A DNA stretch of 64,000 bases from Apteryx mantelli (lineage: Eukaryota; Chordata; Aves; Apterygiformes; Apterygidae): contig NW_027118693.1 of assembly GCF_036417845.1 (NCBI RefSeq), positions 5,585,510 through 5,649,509 on the forward strand, written 5' to 3'. This document shows, one piece after another, positions 33,779-48,700 of this stretch. A model generated the notes under the pieces. It saw nothing but the letters and a program-made list of their open reading frames with translations. It was not told the origin of the DNA and did no database searches. The translations under genes and the position numbers were made by a program. Position 1 is the first letter of the stretch; each line of letters begins with the position of its first letter.

Positions 33779-36700
33779 TCACATCATGCCCAGCTGCAGC
33801 AGGGTGTTCGCGTACATCATGGGCTTGACGTTGGGGTGAGGCTGCGCGAGAGGACGGGGGGGGGGGGTCGGGGGGGGGCAAATAACCCCCCCCCGGGGGC
33901 AAACAACCCCCCCCGGGGGCAGACAACCCCCCCCCGGGGGCAAACAACCCCCCCGGGGGGAAATACCCCCCCTCCGGAGGCAAAACTCCCCCCCCTTTGG
34001 GGCAAACACCCCCCCCTTGGGCAACCCCTCCCCCGCTCCTTGTGGTAAATACCCCCCCGCTTTGGGGCAAACACCCCCCCCCCTTGTGGTAAATACCCCC
34101 CCTTGGGGCAAACAGCCCCCCCCCTTGTGGTAAATACCCCCCCCATTGGGCAAACGACCCTCCCTTGGGGTATTTACCCCCCCCTTGGGGTATTTACCCC
34201 CCCCTTGGGGCAAACACCCACCCCCTGGGGGCAAACACCCACCCCCTGGGGTATTTACCCCTCCCCTTGAGGCAAATATCCCCCCCCTTGGGGCAAATAT
34301 CCCCCCCCCTTGGGGCAAATATCCCCCCCCTTGGTGTATTTACCCCCTCCTTGGGGTATTTACCCCTCCCCTTGGGGCAAACATCCCCCCCTTGGTGTAT
34401 TTACCCCCCCTTGGGGCAAACACCCCCCCCCTTGGAATAAATACCCCCCCCTTGGGGGTAACCTCCTCCCCCCCCCCAAATCCCCCCTTGTCCCAGGGGA
34501 GGGGGGGAAATGGGGTGCTGCCCCCCCCCACCCAGTGGGGGGCTCCTGGTGGGGGGGTTGGGGGCTCCCCGGGTGGTTTTGGGGGGTCCCCGGGGGCAGT
34601 TTGGGGCCCCGGGGGCAGTTTGGGGGGGGTCGCAGGGCAGTTGGGGTCCCCAGGGGCAGTTGGGGGTCCCGGGGGGGCAGTTTTGGGGGTCCCCAGGGGG
34701 CAGTTTGGGGGGGGTCCCGGGGGGCAGTTTGGGATCCCAGGGGGGCAGTTGGGGATCCCAGGGGGGCAGTTGGGGATCCCAGGAGGCAATTAGGGGTCCC
34801 CAGGGGGGCAGTTAGGGGGTCCCAGGGGGGCAGTTAGGGGGGTCCCAGGGGGGCAGTTAGAGGTCCCTGGGGGCAATTAGGGGGTCCCTGGGGGCAATTA
34901 GGTGTCCCGGGGGGCAATTAGGTGTCCCCAGGGGGGTAGTTAGGGGTCCTGGGGGGCAGTTAGAGGTCCCCAGGGGCAGTTTGGGGGTCCCAGGGGGGCA
35001 GCTGGGGGTCCGGGGGGGCACAGTTGGGGGTCCCAGGGGGCAGTTGGGGGTCCCAGGGGGCAATTAGGGATCCCAGGGGGCAATTAGGGGGTCCCTGGGG
35101 GCAGTTGGGGGTCCCTGGGGGGCAGTTGGGGGTCCCCGGGGGCAGTTAGGGTCCCCAGGGGGGCAGTTAGGGGTCCGGGGGCCAGTTAGGGTCCCCAGGG
35201 GGGCAATTAGGGTCCCCGGGGGGCAATTAGGGATCCCAGGGGGGCAATTAGGGGTCCCGGGGGGGCAGTTAGGATCCCCAGGGGGCAGTTAAGGGTCCCA
35301 GGGGGGCAGTTAGGGGTCCCGGAGGGCAGTTAGGGGTCCCAGGGGGGCAGTTAGGGTCCCCGGGGGGGCAGTTAGGGGTCCCGGGGGGGCAGTTAGGGGT
35401 CCCAGGGGGGCAGTTAAGGGTCCCGGAGGGGCAGTTAGAGTCCCCAGGGGGGCAGTTAGAGTCCCCGGGGGGGCAGTTAGGGGCCCAGGGGGCTGTTAGG
35501 GGTCCGGGGGGCAGTTAAGGGTCCAGGGGGGCAGTTAAGGGTCCCAGGGGGGCAGTTAAGGGTCCGGGGAGGCACCTGGGGGTCCCAGGGGGGCAGTTAG
35601 GATCCCCAGGGGGCAGTTAGAGAACCCAGGGGGCAGTTGGGGTCCCCGGGGGGCAGTTGGGAGGTCCCGGGGGGGCAGTTAGGGGGGTCCCGGGGGGGCA
35701 GTTAGGGGTCCCAGGGGGGCAGTTAGGGGTCCCCAGGGAGCAGTTGGGGGTCCCGGGGGGCAGTTGAAGGTCCCAGGGGGGCAGTTGAAGGTCCCCAGGG
35801 GGGCAGTTAAGGGTCCCGGGGGGGCAGGTGGGGGTCCGGGGGGGCAATTAGGGATCCCTGGGGGGCAGTTAGGGTCCCCAGGGGGGCAGTTGGGGGTCCA
35901 GGGGGGGCAGTTAGGGGTCCCAGGGGGGCAGTTAGGGATCCCAGGGGGCAGGTGGGGGTCCGGGGGGGCAGTTAGGGTCCCCAGGGGGGCAGTTAGGGAT
36001 CCCTGGGGGGCAGTTAGGGTCCCCAGGGGGGCAGTTGGGGTCCCCAGGGGGGCAGTTGGGGGTCCGGGGAGGCAGTTAGGGGCCCGGGGGGGCAGTTAGG
36101 GGCCCCAGGGGGGCAGTTAGGGGCCCGGGGGGGCAGTTAGGGGCCCGGGGGGGCAGTTGGGGTGTCCCGGGGGGGGCAGTTAGGGGTCCGGGGGGGGCAG
36201 TTAGGGGTCCCAGGGGGGCAGTTAGGGATCCCGGGGGGCAGGTGGGGGTCCGGGGGGGCAGTTAGGGTCCCCAGGGGGGCAGTTAGGGATCCCTGGGGGG
36301 CAGTTAGGGTCCCCAGGGGGGCAGTTGGGGTCCCCAGGGGGGCAGTTAGGGGCCCGGGGGGGCAGTTAGGGGCCCCAGGGGGGCAGTTAAGGGTCCCAGG
36401 GGGGCAGTTAAGGGCCCGGGGGGGCAGTTGGGGGTCCCGGGGGGGCAGTTGGGATCCCTGGGGGGCAGTTAGGGTCCCCAGGGGGGCAGTTAGGGGTCCG
36501 GGGAGGCAGTTAGGGTCCCCGGGGGGCAGTTAGGGGCCCGGGGGGGCAGTTAGGGGTCCCGGGGGGGCAGTTGGGGATCCCAGGGGGGCAGTTAGGGGCC
36601 CGGGGGGGCAGTTAAGGGTCCCGGGGGGGCAGTTGGGGGTCCCGGGGGGGCAGTTGGGGGTCCCGGGGGGGCAGTTGGGGGGGTCCCAGTCTCACCACTG

Positions 36701-39700
36701 CCGTGAACTGGTGGAACTGGGGCCGCAGGTCGCTGCCGCGCAGGTGGATGTAGGAGCCCTTGTTGCCCATCTGGTCGCTGCGGGGACACGCGGGGGGGGG
36801 GACGTGAGGGGACGCGGGGGGACATGGGGACGGGGGGGACACGGGGACGTGTGAGGGGACGCAGGGGGGACACGAGAGGGGACACGGGGGGGACACGGGG
36901 GGGACACGGGGGGGACACGGGGGGACGCATGAGGGGACACGGGGGACACGGGGGACACATGAGAGGACACGGGGGGACATGGAGGGACACGTGAGGGGAC
37001 ACAAGAGGGGATGCGGGGGGGCACACGGGGGGACACGGGGGGAACACGGGGGACACGGGGGGACACAGGGGGGACGCAGGGACACATGAGAGGGGACACG
37101 GGGACATGGAGGGACGCGTGAGGGGACATGGGGGGATGCGAGAGGGGACACGAGAGGGGACACAGGGACATGGGGACACGGGGACATGGAGGGACGTGAG
37201 AGGGGACGCGGGGGGACATAGGGAGACATGGGGGGATGCAAAAGAGGGGGACGCGGGGACACTGGGACATGGGGACACTGGGACATGTGAGGGGACACGG
37301 AGGGACACGGGGACATGGGGACATGAGAGGGGACACGGGGGGACATGGGGACATGTGAGAGGACAAGGGGGGACACGTGAGGGGACGCAAGAGGGGACAT
37401 GGGGACACGGGGGGATGCGGGGGGGACACGTGAGGGGACGTGGGGGGGGACACGGGGGGACACGGGGGGACGCAAGAGGGGACATGGGGACATGTGAGGG
37501 GACATGGGGGGACGTGGGGACATGGGGGGACGCGAGAGGGGACATGGGGACGGGCGGGACGCAGGGGGACATGTGAGGGTACACAGGGGGACCCGAGAGG
37601 GGACACGGGGATGCAGGGACATGGGGATGTGTGAGGGGACGTGGGGGGGACCCCATGAAGGGACACGGGGGGGGACACGGGGACACAGGAGGGGACACGG
37701 GGACGGACACAGGGGGATGCCATGAAGGGACACGGGGACACCAGGAGGGACTGCAGGGTCACCAGGAGGGGACATGGGGGGGACGTGGGGACACAGGGGG
37801 GACATGGGGGGGGACGTGGGGACACGGGACATGAGGGAACATGGGGAGGGTGACACAGGAACAGGTGGGGCATGCGGGGACATGGGGTGACACGGGGACA
37901 CGGGGTGACACGGGGACACTGGGATGCTATAAGGGGACACGGGGATACGGAGGGGGGACGCGGGGACACAGGGAGGGACACAAGGTGACATGGGGACACG
38001 GGGGGGACGTGGGGACACCAGGAGGGGACACAGGGCAGGACACGGGGAACCGGGGGGGGACAACAGAGGGGCACCACGAGGGGACACAGGGGGACACGAG
38101 GGGACACAATGAGGGGACACGGGGGGGGGGACACGGGGACCCCACGAGGGGACACCTGGGGCCAGCAGGGATGGCAGCAGGGGACACGAGAGGGCACCGG
38201 GGACACTCGGGGACGAGCACGTGGTGACACTGACACCCAGGGGACACTGAGGGTGGTGACAAGCGCGGGGACAACGCTACGGCCACCATGGGGGACCCCA
38301 AGGCCGGGGGACAACGATGCCACCACGGGGAATCCCGAAGCCGGGTGACACCACCGCCACGGGGCACCACGAGACCGGGAGACGATGCCACCACGGGGGA
38401 TCCCGAAGCCGGGTGACACCACCACCATGGTGTCTCCTGACACCATCATCTCCTGATGATGCCACCACGGGGCACCACGAGACCAGGAGATGATGCCACC
38501 ACGGGGGATCCCGAAGCCAGGTGACACCACCGCCACGGGGCACCACGAGACCAGGAGACGATGCCACCACGGGGGATCCCGAAGCCGGGTGACACCACCG
38601 CCACGGGGCACAACGAGACCAGGAGACGATGCCACCACGGGGGATCCCGAAGCCGGGTGACACCACCCGCCACGGGGCACAACGAGACCAGGAGACGATG
38701 CCACCACGGGGGATCCCGAAGCCGGGTGACACCACCGCCACGGGGCACCACGAGACCGGGAGACGATGCCACCACGGGGGATCCCGAAGCCGGGTGACAC
38801 CACAACCATGGTGTCTCCTGACCCCATCGTCTCCTGATGATGCCACCATGGGGCACCACAAGACCAGGAGATGATGCCACCATCGGGGACCCACGAAGCC
38901 GGGTGACACCACCGCCACGGGGCACCACGAGACCAGGAGACGATGCCACCACGGGGGATCCCGAAGCCGGGTGACACCACCGCCACGGGGCACCGCAAGA
39001 CTGGGAGACGATGCCACCACGGGGGATCCCGAAGCCGGGTGACACCACCGCCACGGGGCACCGCGAGACCAGGACACAACGCCACCACGGGGGAATCCCG
39101 AAGCCGGGTGACACCACCGCCACGGGGCGCAACGAGACCGGGAGACGATGCCACCACGGGGGATCCCGAAGCCGGGTGACACCACCACCACGGGGCACCA
39201 CGAGACCGGGAGACGATGCCACCACGGGGGATCCCAAAGCCGGGTGACACCACCACCACGGGGGACCACAAGACCAGGAGACGATGCCACCACGGGGGAA
39301 TCCCGAAGCCGGGTGACACCACCACCGAGGAGGACCGCGAGCGCAAGGGTGTGGGGACAGGGGACACGTGGTGGCGGTGGCCTCACCAGTAGTTGGGGGC
39401 GGAGAAGACGGTGACGCACTGGCCGCCGTGCGCCACCTCGTAGCCCTCGGCCTTCACCTCGTGGCTGCGGATGACGTAGTCGAGGCGGTTGCGCTCCAGG
39501 AAGCGGCGCGTCACGTCGGGCCCGAACTGGCAGCTCACGCCCCGCTTGCTCACCGAGCGGCCCTCCTGCCGCGTCACCCGGCCGCCGCGTCACCCGCGGC
39601 GTCACCGTCACCCGGCCGCGGCGCCGCGTCACTCGGCCCGGTTGCTCGTTGCCCGGCGCGTTGCCCACCGCGGCGCCCGGCACCGTGGCGGCTGCCTCCC

Positions 39701-42700
39701 CCCTTCCCCGGCGCCTGTTGCTGTGTCACCCGGCCCGTCACCCGGCCCGTCACCCGGATGCGGCCCCCCGGCCCGTCACCCGGCCCGTTGCCCACTGAGT
39801 TACTCAGCTGCGTCACCCGGCCCCGTCACCCGGCTCATTGCCTGCTGTGTCGCCTGCCTGTGTCACCCGCCACCCAGCCCCATCACCCGGCCCCATTGCC
39901 CACCATGTCACCCAGCTGTGTCACCCGCCATCTGGCCCCATCACCTGTCACCTGGCCCCGTCACCCGGCCCATTGCATGCTGTGTCGCCTGGTTGTGTCA
40001 CCTGCCACCCGGCCCTGTCACCAGCCATCTGGCCCCGTCACCCGGCCCATTGCATGCTGTGTCACCTGGCTGTGTCACCTGCCATCTGGCCCCGTCACCC
40101 ACCACCTGGCCCTGTCACCCGGCCCATTGCATGCTCTGTCACCCGGCTATGTCACCCGCCATCTGGCCCCGTCACCCGCCACCTGGCCCCGTCACCCGGC
40201 CCATTGCATGCTGTGCCACCTGGCTGTGTCACCCACCACCCAGCCCCATCACCCAGCCCATCGCCCACCGTGTTGCCTGCCTGTGTCACCCGCCACCTGG
40301 CCCCGTCACCCGGCCCATTGCATGCTGTCACCCGGCTGTGTCACCTACCACCCAGCCCCATCACCTGGCCCATCGCCCGCCATGTTGCCTGCCTGTGTCA
40401 TCCGCCGTCTCGCCCTGTCACCCGCCACCTGGCCCCGTCACCCGGCCCATTGCATGCTGTGTCACCTAGCTGTGTCACCTGCCACCCGGCCCCATCACCT
40501 GGCCCCATTGCCCACTGTGTCACCTGGCTGTGTCACCCACCACCCAGCCCCATCACCCAGCCCATCGCCCGCCGTGTCGCCTGCCTGTGTCACCCACCAT
40601 CTGGCCCCGTCACCCGCCACCTGGCCCTGTCACCTGCCCCATTGCATGTTGTGTCACCTGGCTGTGTCGCCTGCCACCCAGCCCTGCCACCCAGCCCCAT
40701 CACCCGGCCCATCGCCCGCCGTGTCACCTGGCTGTGTCACCCACCATCTGGCCCCGTCACCCAGCCCATTGCCCGCTGTGTCACCCGGCTGTGTCACCCA
40801 CCACCTGAATCCATCACCCAGCCCCGTCACCCGGCCACGTCACCGGTCCCCGTCACCCGCCGTGTCAACCGCCACCCGGCCCTGCCACCTGCTCCATCGC
40901 CCACCATGTCCCCCACCCGTGTCACCCACCACCCGGCCCCATCACCCAGCTTGTCACCCGCCGTGTCACCCGTCACCCTCCCAGCCCAGGTTGCCCAGCG
41001 CCAACACCCGCCCACGAGGGTTGTGCGAGGAGAGGGAGCCACTCACCTGGGGCTGGGGGTCCGACCAGAGCAGGTCACACATGGACCTGTTTGGGGGGGG
41101 GGGGGGACATGGTTAGGGACCCCCAAGACCCCCCCCCAACCCCCCACGGGGGGTGTGTGACCCCCGGGACCCCCCCATGGTGGGTGTTGGACCCCCAGGA
41201 CCCCTCGTGGGGGGTGTGTGACCGCTAGGACCCCCCCCAGGACCCCCCATGGTGGGTGTCGGACCCCCGGGACCCCCCCGGGACCCCTCCTGGGGGGTGT
41301 TGGACCCACGGGACCCCCCTTGGGACCCCCCATGGGGGGTTTGTGACCCCCCGGGACCCCCCTGGGGAGTGTCTGACCCCGGGACCCCCCCGGGACCCCC
41401 ATGGTGGGTGTTGGACCCCCAGGACCCCCCCAGGACCCCTCGTGGGGGGTGTCAGACCCCCGGGACCCCCCAGGACCCCCCATGGGGGGGGATTTGACCC
41501 CCTGGGACCCCTCGTGGGGGGGGGGGTGACCTCCGGGACCCCCCTGGGACCCCCCCCATGGTGGGTGTCGGACCCCCAGAACCCCCCCGGGACCCCCCCA
41601 TGGTGGGTGTCAGACCCCTGGGACCCCCCCGGGACCCCTCGTGGGGGGTGTGTGACCCCCTAGAACCCCCCGGGACCCCCCATGGGGGGTGTCTGACCCA
41701 CTGGGACCCCCTCAGGACCCCTCGTGGGGGGGGGATTTGACCCCCTGGGACCCCCCGGGGGGGCGTGTGACCCCCGGGACCCCCCCCGGGACCCCCCGCA
41801 CCTGAGTCGGGGGGCTGCCGGTTGCGCTCGATGCTGCGGATGTCGTCGAGGGTGACGCCGTCCTCGCTGAAGAGGCCCCCGTGCATGATCTGCCGCAGAG
41901 GCGCCTCAGCCCCCCGCGCCCGGGGGGGGGGACTCGAAACCGCCGCCCCCGCCCCCCCGGAACCGCCCCCCGAAACTGCCCCCCCGCCTCAGCGCTCCCA
42001 CGGGGGGGGGGGGGGGGACTCGAAACCGCCACCCCGCGCAGCAGGGGGGACCCAAAACCGCCACCCCGTGCACGGGGGGGGGGACTTGAAACCACCGCCG
42101 CCGCCCCAAAACCGCCCCCCCCCCCGAAGCCGCCCCCCTGCCTCAGCATTCCCACGCGCGGGGGGGGGGACTCGAAACCGCTGCCACCCCCCTGAAACCA
42201 CCGCCCCCCCCCCCCCGAAACCGCCACCTGGCTCAGCGCCCCCATGCGCGGGGGGGACTCGAAACTGCCACCCCGCGCATGGGGGGGGGGGGGGGGGGGG
42301 GGGGACTCGAAACCGCCACCGCCGCCCCAAAACCGCCCCCCCCCCCCGAAACCGCTGCCCGCCTCGGCGCCCCCGCGCGCAGAGGGGACTCGAAACCGCC
42401 ACCACAAAACCAGACCCCGCGCGTGGAGGGGACTCGAAACCGCCACCCCCTGCATCGGGGGGGGATTCGAAACCGCCGCCCGTGTGCACCGGGGGGGGAC
42501 GGGGGGACTCGAAACTGCCTCCACCCCCCGAAGCCGCCCCCCCCTGAAACCGCCCCCCCCCCCCAGCGCCCCCTGCGCATGGGGGGGGGGGGGGACTCGA
42601 AACCGCTACCCCGCGCGCACTGGGGGGGGGGGGACTCGAAACTGCTGCCCCCCCCCGAAACCGCCACCCCGGAACTGCCCCCCAGCTCAGCGCTCCCACG

Positions 42701-45700
42701 CGCAGGGGGGGACTCGAAACCGCCACCCCGCGCATCGGGGGGGGACCCTGAAACCACCACCCCACACACAGGGGGGGACTCGAAACCACCGCCGCCCCGC
42801 TGAAACTGCCCCCACCCGAAACCGCCGCCCGGCTCAGCACCCCCACGCGCAGGGGGGACTCGAAACCGCCACCCTGTGCATCGGGGGGGACCCCGAAACC
42901 GCCCCCCACGCGCGGTGGGGACCATGAAACCGCCACCCCCAAAACTGCCCCCCAACACTGCCCCCCGCCTCAGCACCCCTGCGTGCACCGGGGGGGGGGG
43001 GGACTTGAAACCACCACCACCCCTGAAACCGCCCACCCCCAAAACCGCCACCCCGCCTCAGTGCCCCCACACGCGGGGGGGACTCGAAACCGCCACCCGC
43101 ACAGCAGGGGGACCCCGAAACCGCCACCCCGTGCATGGGGGGGGCCTGAAACCACCACCCCGCGCGCACTGGGGGGGGGGACTCGAAACCGCCCCCCCCC
43201 CCCCCCGAAAACCGCCACCCGGCTCAGTGTCCCCGCGTGCGGGGGGTGGACTTGAAACCACCACCCGCGCAGCAGGGGGGACCCGAAACCGCCACCCGTG
43301 CACATCGGGGGGGGAGGACCCGAAACCGCCACTGCCCCCGAAAACTGCCCCCCCCCGAAACCGCCCCCCAGCTCGGCGCCCCCGCACGTGGGGAGGACTC
43401 GAAACTGCCAACTGCACAGCAGGGGGGACCCTGAAACCACCACCCCATGCTTGGGAGGGGACTCGAAACCGCCACCCACGCATGAGGGGGGACCCCGAAA
43501 CCGCCACCTGCGTGCACGGGGGGGGGGGGCTCGAAACCGCCGCCATCCCCCCAAAACCACCCCCCCCAAAACCGCCCCTTGCCTCAGCGCCCCCGCGCAT
43601 GGGGGGGGACTCGAAACCGCTACCACGAAACCAGCCCCGCGTGCAGAGGGGACTCGAAACCACTGCCTGTGCATCGGGGGGGACCCCGAAACCGCCACAC
43701 ATGCGCACCGGGGGGGGGGGGGGGGGACTCGAAACCGCCACCACCCCGAAACCGCCGCCCTGAAACCACCCCCCGCGTGCAGGGGGACCATGAAACCGCC
43801 ACCCCCAAAACTGCCCCCCAACACTGCCCCCCGCCTCAGCCCCCCCCGCGCGCACCAGGGGGGGCCCCGAAACCGCCACCTCGAAACCGCCCCCCCCCGC
43901 CTCAGCGGCCTCACGCAGGGACCCCCCCAAACCACCCCCCGCCCCCCCCAAAACCGCCCCCCGCCCCCCCCCAAAAACTGCCCCCCGCCCCGGGACCTTC
44001 CACCCCAAAACTGCCCCCCGGGACAGGGGGACCCCCTGCCCCAAAATGTCCCCAAGGATGGGGGACACCAACACGGACAAGGACGGCGGGGTCCCAGCAC
44101 CCCGATGCCACCAGGGTTGGGGACAGGGACGAGAGGAGACACCATGGCCGAACCCTCTTGGGGACAACGGGGACCTTGTGCCCCACCACTGCCAGGGACA
44201 GGAACGGGGGGACACCAACATGGACAAGGACAGGGGGGTCCCAACGCCCCGATGCCACCAGGGTTGGGGACAGGGACGGGAGGAGACACCATGGCCAAAC
44301 CTTCTTGGGACAACGGGGACCTTGTGCCCCAAAACCACCAAGCGCAGGAGAACCCCAACACGCAGAAGAACGGGAGGAACCCGGTGACCCGATGCCACCA
44401 GGGTTGGGGACAGGGATGGGAGGAGACACCATGGCCAAACCCCAATGGAGGCAACAAGGACCTCGTGCCCAAAACCACCAAGCCCAGGAGAACCCCAACA
44501 CGGAGAAGAACAGGAGGAACCCGGTGACCTGATGCCACCAGGTCTAGGACCAGGGCCGGGAGGTGACGCGGGGACAACGGGGACCCGGGGGACGCAGGCG
44601 ACCCCTCACCAGCACTTTGCCGTTGATGCACTGGGCCAGCGGGAGCCACTCGAAGACCTCGCTGAAGAGGGCGAACATCTGCGCCGTGTACTTGGCCTTC
44701 ACCTCGCCCTCGAAGCCGTAGATCTGGTTCATGTTGTCCGTCTCGTGGTTGCCTAGAGGAGGGCGGAACGGGGGTGAAACCACCCCCGAAAGGGTGAACA
44801 GCCGGCGGGAAACTACCCCGGGAAGATCCCACCACCACCACCACCACTACCTCGGAGCAGGTGGAAGTGGTCGGGGTAGAGGAGCTTGAAGCCGAAGAGG
44901 GTGAGGATGACTTCGACCGAGAAGGACCCGCGGTCCACGAAGTCGCCGTTGAAGATCTGCGGCGCGTTGAGGACGGCGACCAGCCGGCGAGGGTTCTGCC
45001 CGCTCCCGCCCGCTTCCCGGTGAACTCCACCCCCCCGGAAAAGCCCGATCCCACCCGTTTCCCTGGAAAAATCCACCCCGAAAAGCCACCCCAAAGCCCA
45101 CGGGGATACGTAAGGGTTGGACTCGGAGGGCAACCCGTTGAGCTCGAAGATGTTGAGCAGGTCGTAGTACTGGCCGTGGGTGTCGCCGCACACCGTCACC
45201 TGCTCCGTCTGGAAGGGAGGAACAACGGGAAAACGGGGTCAGGCGGCGGTGCGGGGGGACTGTCTTCCAGGACGGGTGTTTTTTCGCGGTGTTTCGAGGG
45301 CCACCGACCTCTTTCAACGTGGTCTCCACCAAGGTGGGCAGCTTGCAGAGCACCTCCTTCACCTGCACCAGGATCTACAGGGGGTGAAAGCGGTAACGGG
45401 GTAGGCGGCGGTACAGCCGGCGGGTGTCACCCGCCCGCCGCCGCCGCGCGGCGGTACCTGGTAGGCGCATTTTCGGTGCAGCTTCTTCTGCTCCTTGTAC
45501 CACTGCATGAGGTCCTTCATGAAGGCCAACGTCACCTTGCCGTCCTCCAGCTTGGGACCGCTGTACTCGTCCTCGATGGCTGCGGAAAGGGACCCCGGTT
45601 TCGGCCCAGTTTGGGGTGTTTTTTTCCGGGTGTTGTTTTCGCCGGGCGCTTGTTGGGTTTTGCCGGTTCTCCGAGGACCCGGCACAGGGTGGTGGAGACA

Positions 45701-48700
45701 CCGGGACAAACCCCCGAGCCACCGCCGGCCCTGAGACCTTCATGGGGACCCAAGACCCTCGCGGGGAACCCCACAACCCCGCAGGACCCTCACGGGGACC
45801 CCGAGACCCCCCCCAAAACCTCACGTGGACCCCCGAGACCTTCATGGGGACAACCGCAGCATCTCAAGATCTTCACGTAGATCTCAAGACCCTCAGAGGG
45901 ATCTTGAGCTTCTGCCAGTGACTCGAGACCCTCCCGGGGACCCCCACAACCCCCAGAGAGCTTCATGAGGACCCCGAGACCCTCACAGAGACCCCAAGAT
46001 CCTCATGGGGATCTCCATGACCCCCCCAAGACCTTCATGGGGATTCCTGTGATCTTTCAAGACCCTCACAAAGACCCCCATGACCCTTAAAGCCTTCATG
46101 GGGGCCCCGAGACCTCACAGGGACACCAAGATCCTCGTAGGGATCTCCATGACCCGCCCGAGACCTTCATGAGGACCCTTGGGATCCCTCAAGATCCTCA
46201 CAAGGATCCTCATGATCCTTAAAACCTTCATGGGGGCCCCAAGACCCTCCCGGGACACAAAGATCCTCATGGGGACCTTCTTGACCTACCAGAGACCCTC
46301 ACGGTGACCCCAAGGCCCCCACGGGAACCCCAAGGCCCCCTAAGATCTTCATGGGGACCCTGAGACCCTCACGGTGACCCCAAGGCCCCCACGGGAACCC
46401 CAAGGCCCCCTAAGATCTTCATGGGGACCCCGAGACCCTCATGGTGACCCCAAAGCCCCCATGGGAACCTCAAGACTCCCTAAGATCTTCATGGACCCTG
46501 AGACCTCACGGTGACCCCAAGGCCCCCACGGGAACCCCAAGGCCCCCTAAGATCTTCATGAGGACCCGAGACCCTCCACGGTCCCTGAGCACCCCGTAGG
46601 GAGCCCCTGGGTGCTGCGAGCATCCTCCGGAGACCCCCAGGGACCCCCAGGGACCCCCTAGACCCCCCCAATCCCCCCAGAGACCCTCACGAGACCCCCA
46701 GGGACCACCAGGGACCTCCTACACCCACCAAGGAGCCTCCTGAGACCCCCAGGGACCCCCCCGAGCACCCCAAGAGCCCCCCAGGGACCCCCTAGACCCC
46801 CCAAACCCCCCCAGAGACCCTCACGAGACCCCCAGGGACCACCAGGGACCTCCTACACCCACCAAGGAGCCTCCTGAGATCCCCAGGGACCTTGGAGGCC
46901 CCTAAGAGTTCCCCAGGGACCCCCTAGACCCCCCAAAACCCCCCCAGGGACCCTCCCGAGACCCCCAGGGACCACCATGGACCTCCTAGACCCCCCAAGG
47001 AGCCTCCTGAGACCCCCAGGGACCTTGGAGCACCCCAAGAGCCCCCCAGGGACCACCAGGGACCTCCTAGATCCCCCAAGGAGCCTCCCGAGACCCCAGA
47101 GACCTTGGAGACCCCCTAAGAGCCCCCCAGAGACCCCTAGATCCCCAAGGAGCCTCCTGAGACCCCCAGGGACCTTGGAGGCCCCCTAAGAGCCCCCAGG
47201 GACCCCCTAGACCCCCCCAAACCCCCCCAGAGACCCTCCTGAGACCCCCCCAAACCCCCCCCCGAGCGGCCGGATTTGGGGGGGGGGTCTCACTCATGCT
47301 CTCGATGTCGAGGGAGTCGACGACGGAGCGCTTGTGCTCGTCGCTGGCGATGGCGCGCTCGAAGGCCTTCCGCTTGACGATGCGGCTGCACTCCTGGTAC
47401 TTGAGCTTGGCGTCGCGGTCGTGGGGCCGCACCTTCACCACCTGCCGCCGGCGGTACCCGTCAGGCGGAGCTCTCCGGGGGTTGTGGGGGGGGGGGGGGG
47501 GGAAATGGGTGGCGGGGCCCAGGCGTCCGGGTGGCGGCACCCGCTTGGCAATAGCAGCCGGCCGGGGGAGACGCCCGGGGCCTGCGGGGGACGTGGGACA
47601 CGGGGGGGGGACGAGGGGGTCCCCAAGGGTCCCCATGGCTGTGGGAGATGATACTGGGTCCCTCAACACGGCTGTAGGGACACGCTGACACCCCTGAGGG
47701 TGACACAAGGTCCCTTAATACAGCTGTAGGGACCCACTGAGATCCCTAAGGGTGACACAAGGTCCCTCAACACAGCCATAGGGACACACTGACACCCCTG
47801 AGGGTGACACAGGCTCCTTAATACAGCTGTAGGGACCCACTGAGATCCCTAAGGGTGACACAGGGTCCCTCAACACGGCTGTAGGGACACACTGACACCC
47901 CTAAGGGTGACACAAGGTCCCTTAACACGGCTGTAGGGACATGCTGACACCTGAGGGTGATGCAGGGTCCCTCAACACAGCCGTAGGGACCTGCTGACAC
48001 CCCCGAGGGTGACACAAGGTCCCTTAATATGGCTGTAGAGAAACACTGAGATTCCTAAGGGTGACGTTTGGTCCCCCGTGACTGTAGGAACACGCTGACA
48101 CCCCCAGGGCCACGCAGGGTCCCCAAATGTGGCTGTAGGGACACGCTGACACCCCTGAAGGTGACGTTTGGTCCCCCAACACGGCTGTAGGGACACACTG
48201 ACACCCCTGAAGGTGACGTTTGGTCCCCCAACGTGACCGCAGGGACCCACCAACACCCCCCCAGGACCACAGGGGGTCCCCAAAACAACGCGGAGACCCA
48301 CCACCGATGACACCCGCCCTCTCACCGTCTCGTAGTCGCGCAGGGCGGCCTTGAACTTGCCGAGGGCCATGTTGCTGGCGGCGCGCCGGTAGTAGCCCTT
48401 GACGTAGGCGCCGTCGAGCTCGAGGGCGCGCGTGGCGTCGGCCAGCGCGTAGCCGTAGCTCTCGGCGCGCAGGTGCGCCAGGCTCCGGTTGCCATAGTAG
48501 ATGGCGTTGGTGGGGCACAGGGCGATGGCCTCGCTGTAGTACTGCACCGCCCGCTCGTAGTCCTTGCCTGCGCCGCCGCCGCGACGGGGGTTAAATCCAC
48601 CCCCTCGAGCGAGGGATCCTGCCTGCTGCCCCCCCTCCGGGTGTGTGTGCGGGTGTTGTCCCCAGCCAGGCCCCGAAACCCCCATGCCCGGCCCCAAATC

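Noticed and set aside
36692-39683. Long minus-strand open frames of up to 891 codons across PPP5C introns 11-12
   Set aside because: They join the real exon 12 (36696-36777) or exon 11 to intronic repeats read through the splice sites; phase and homology support the spliced model.
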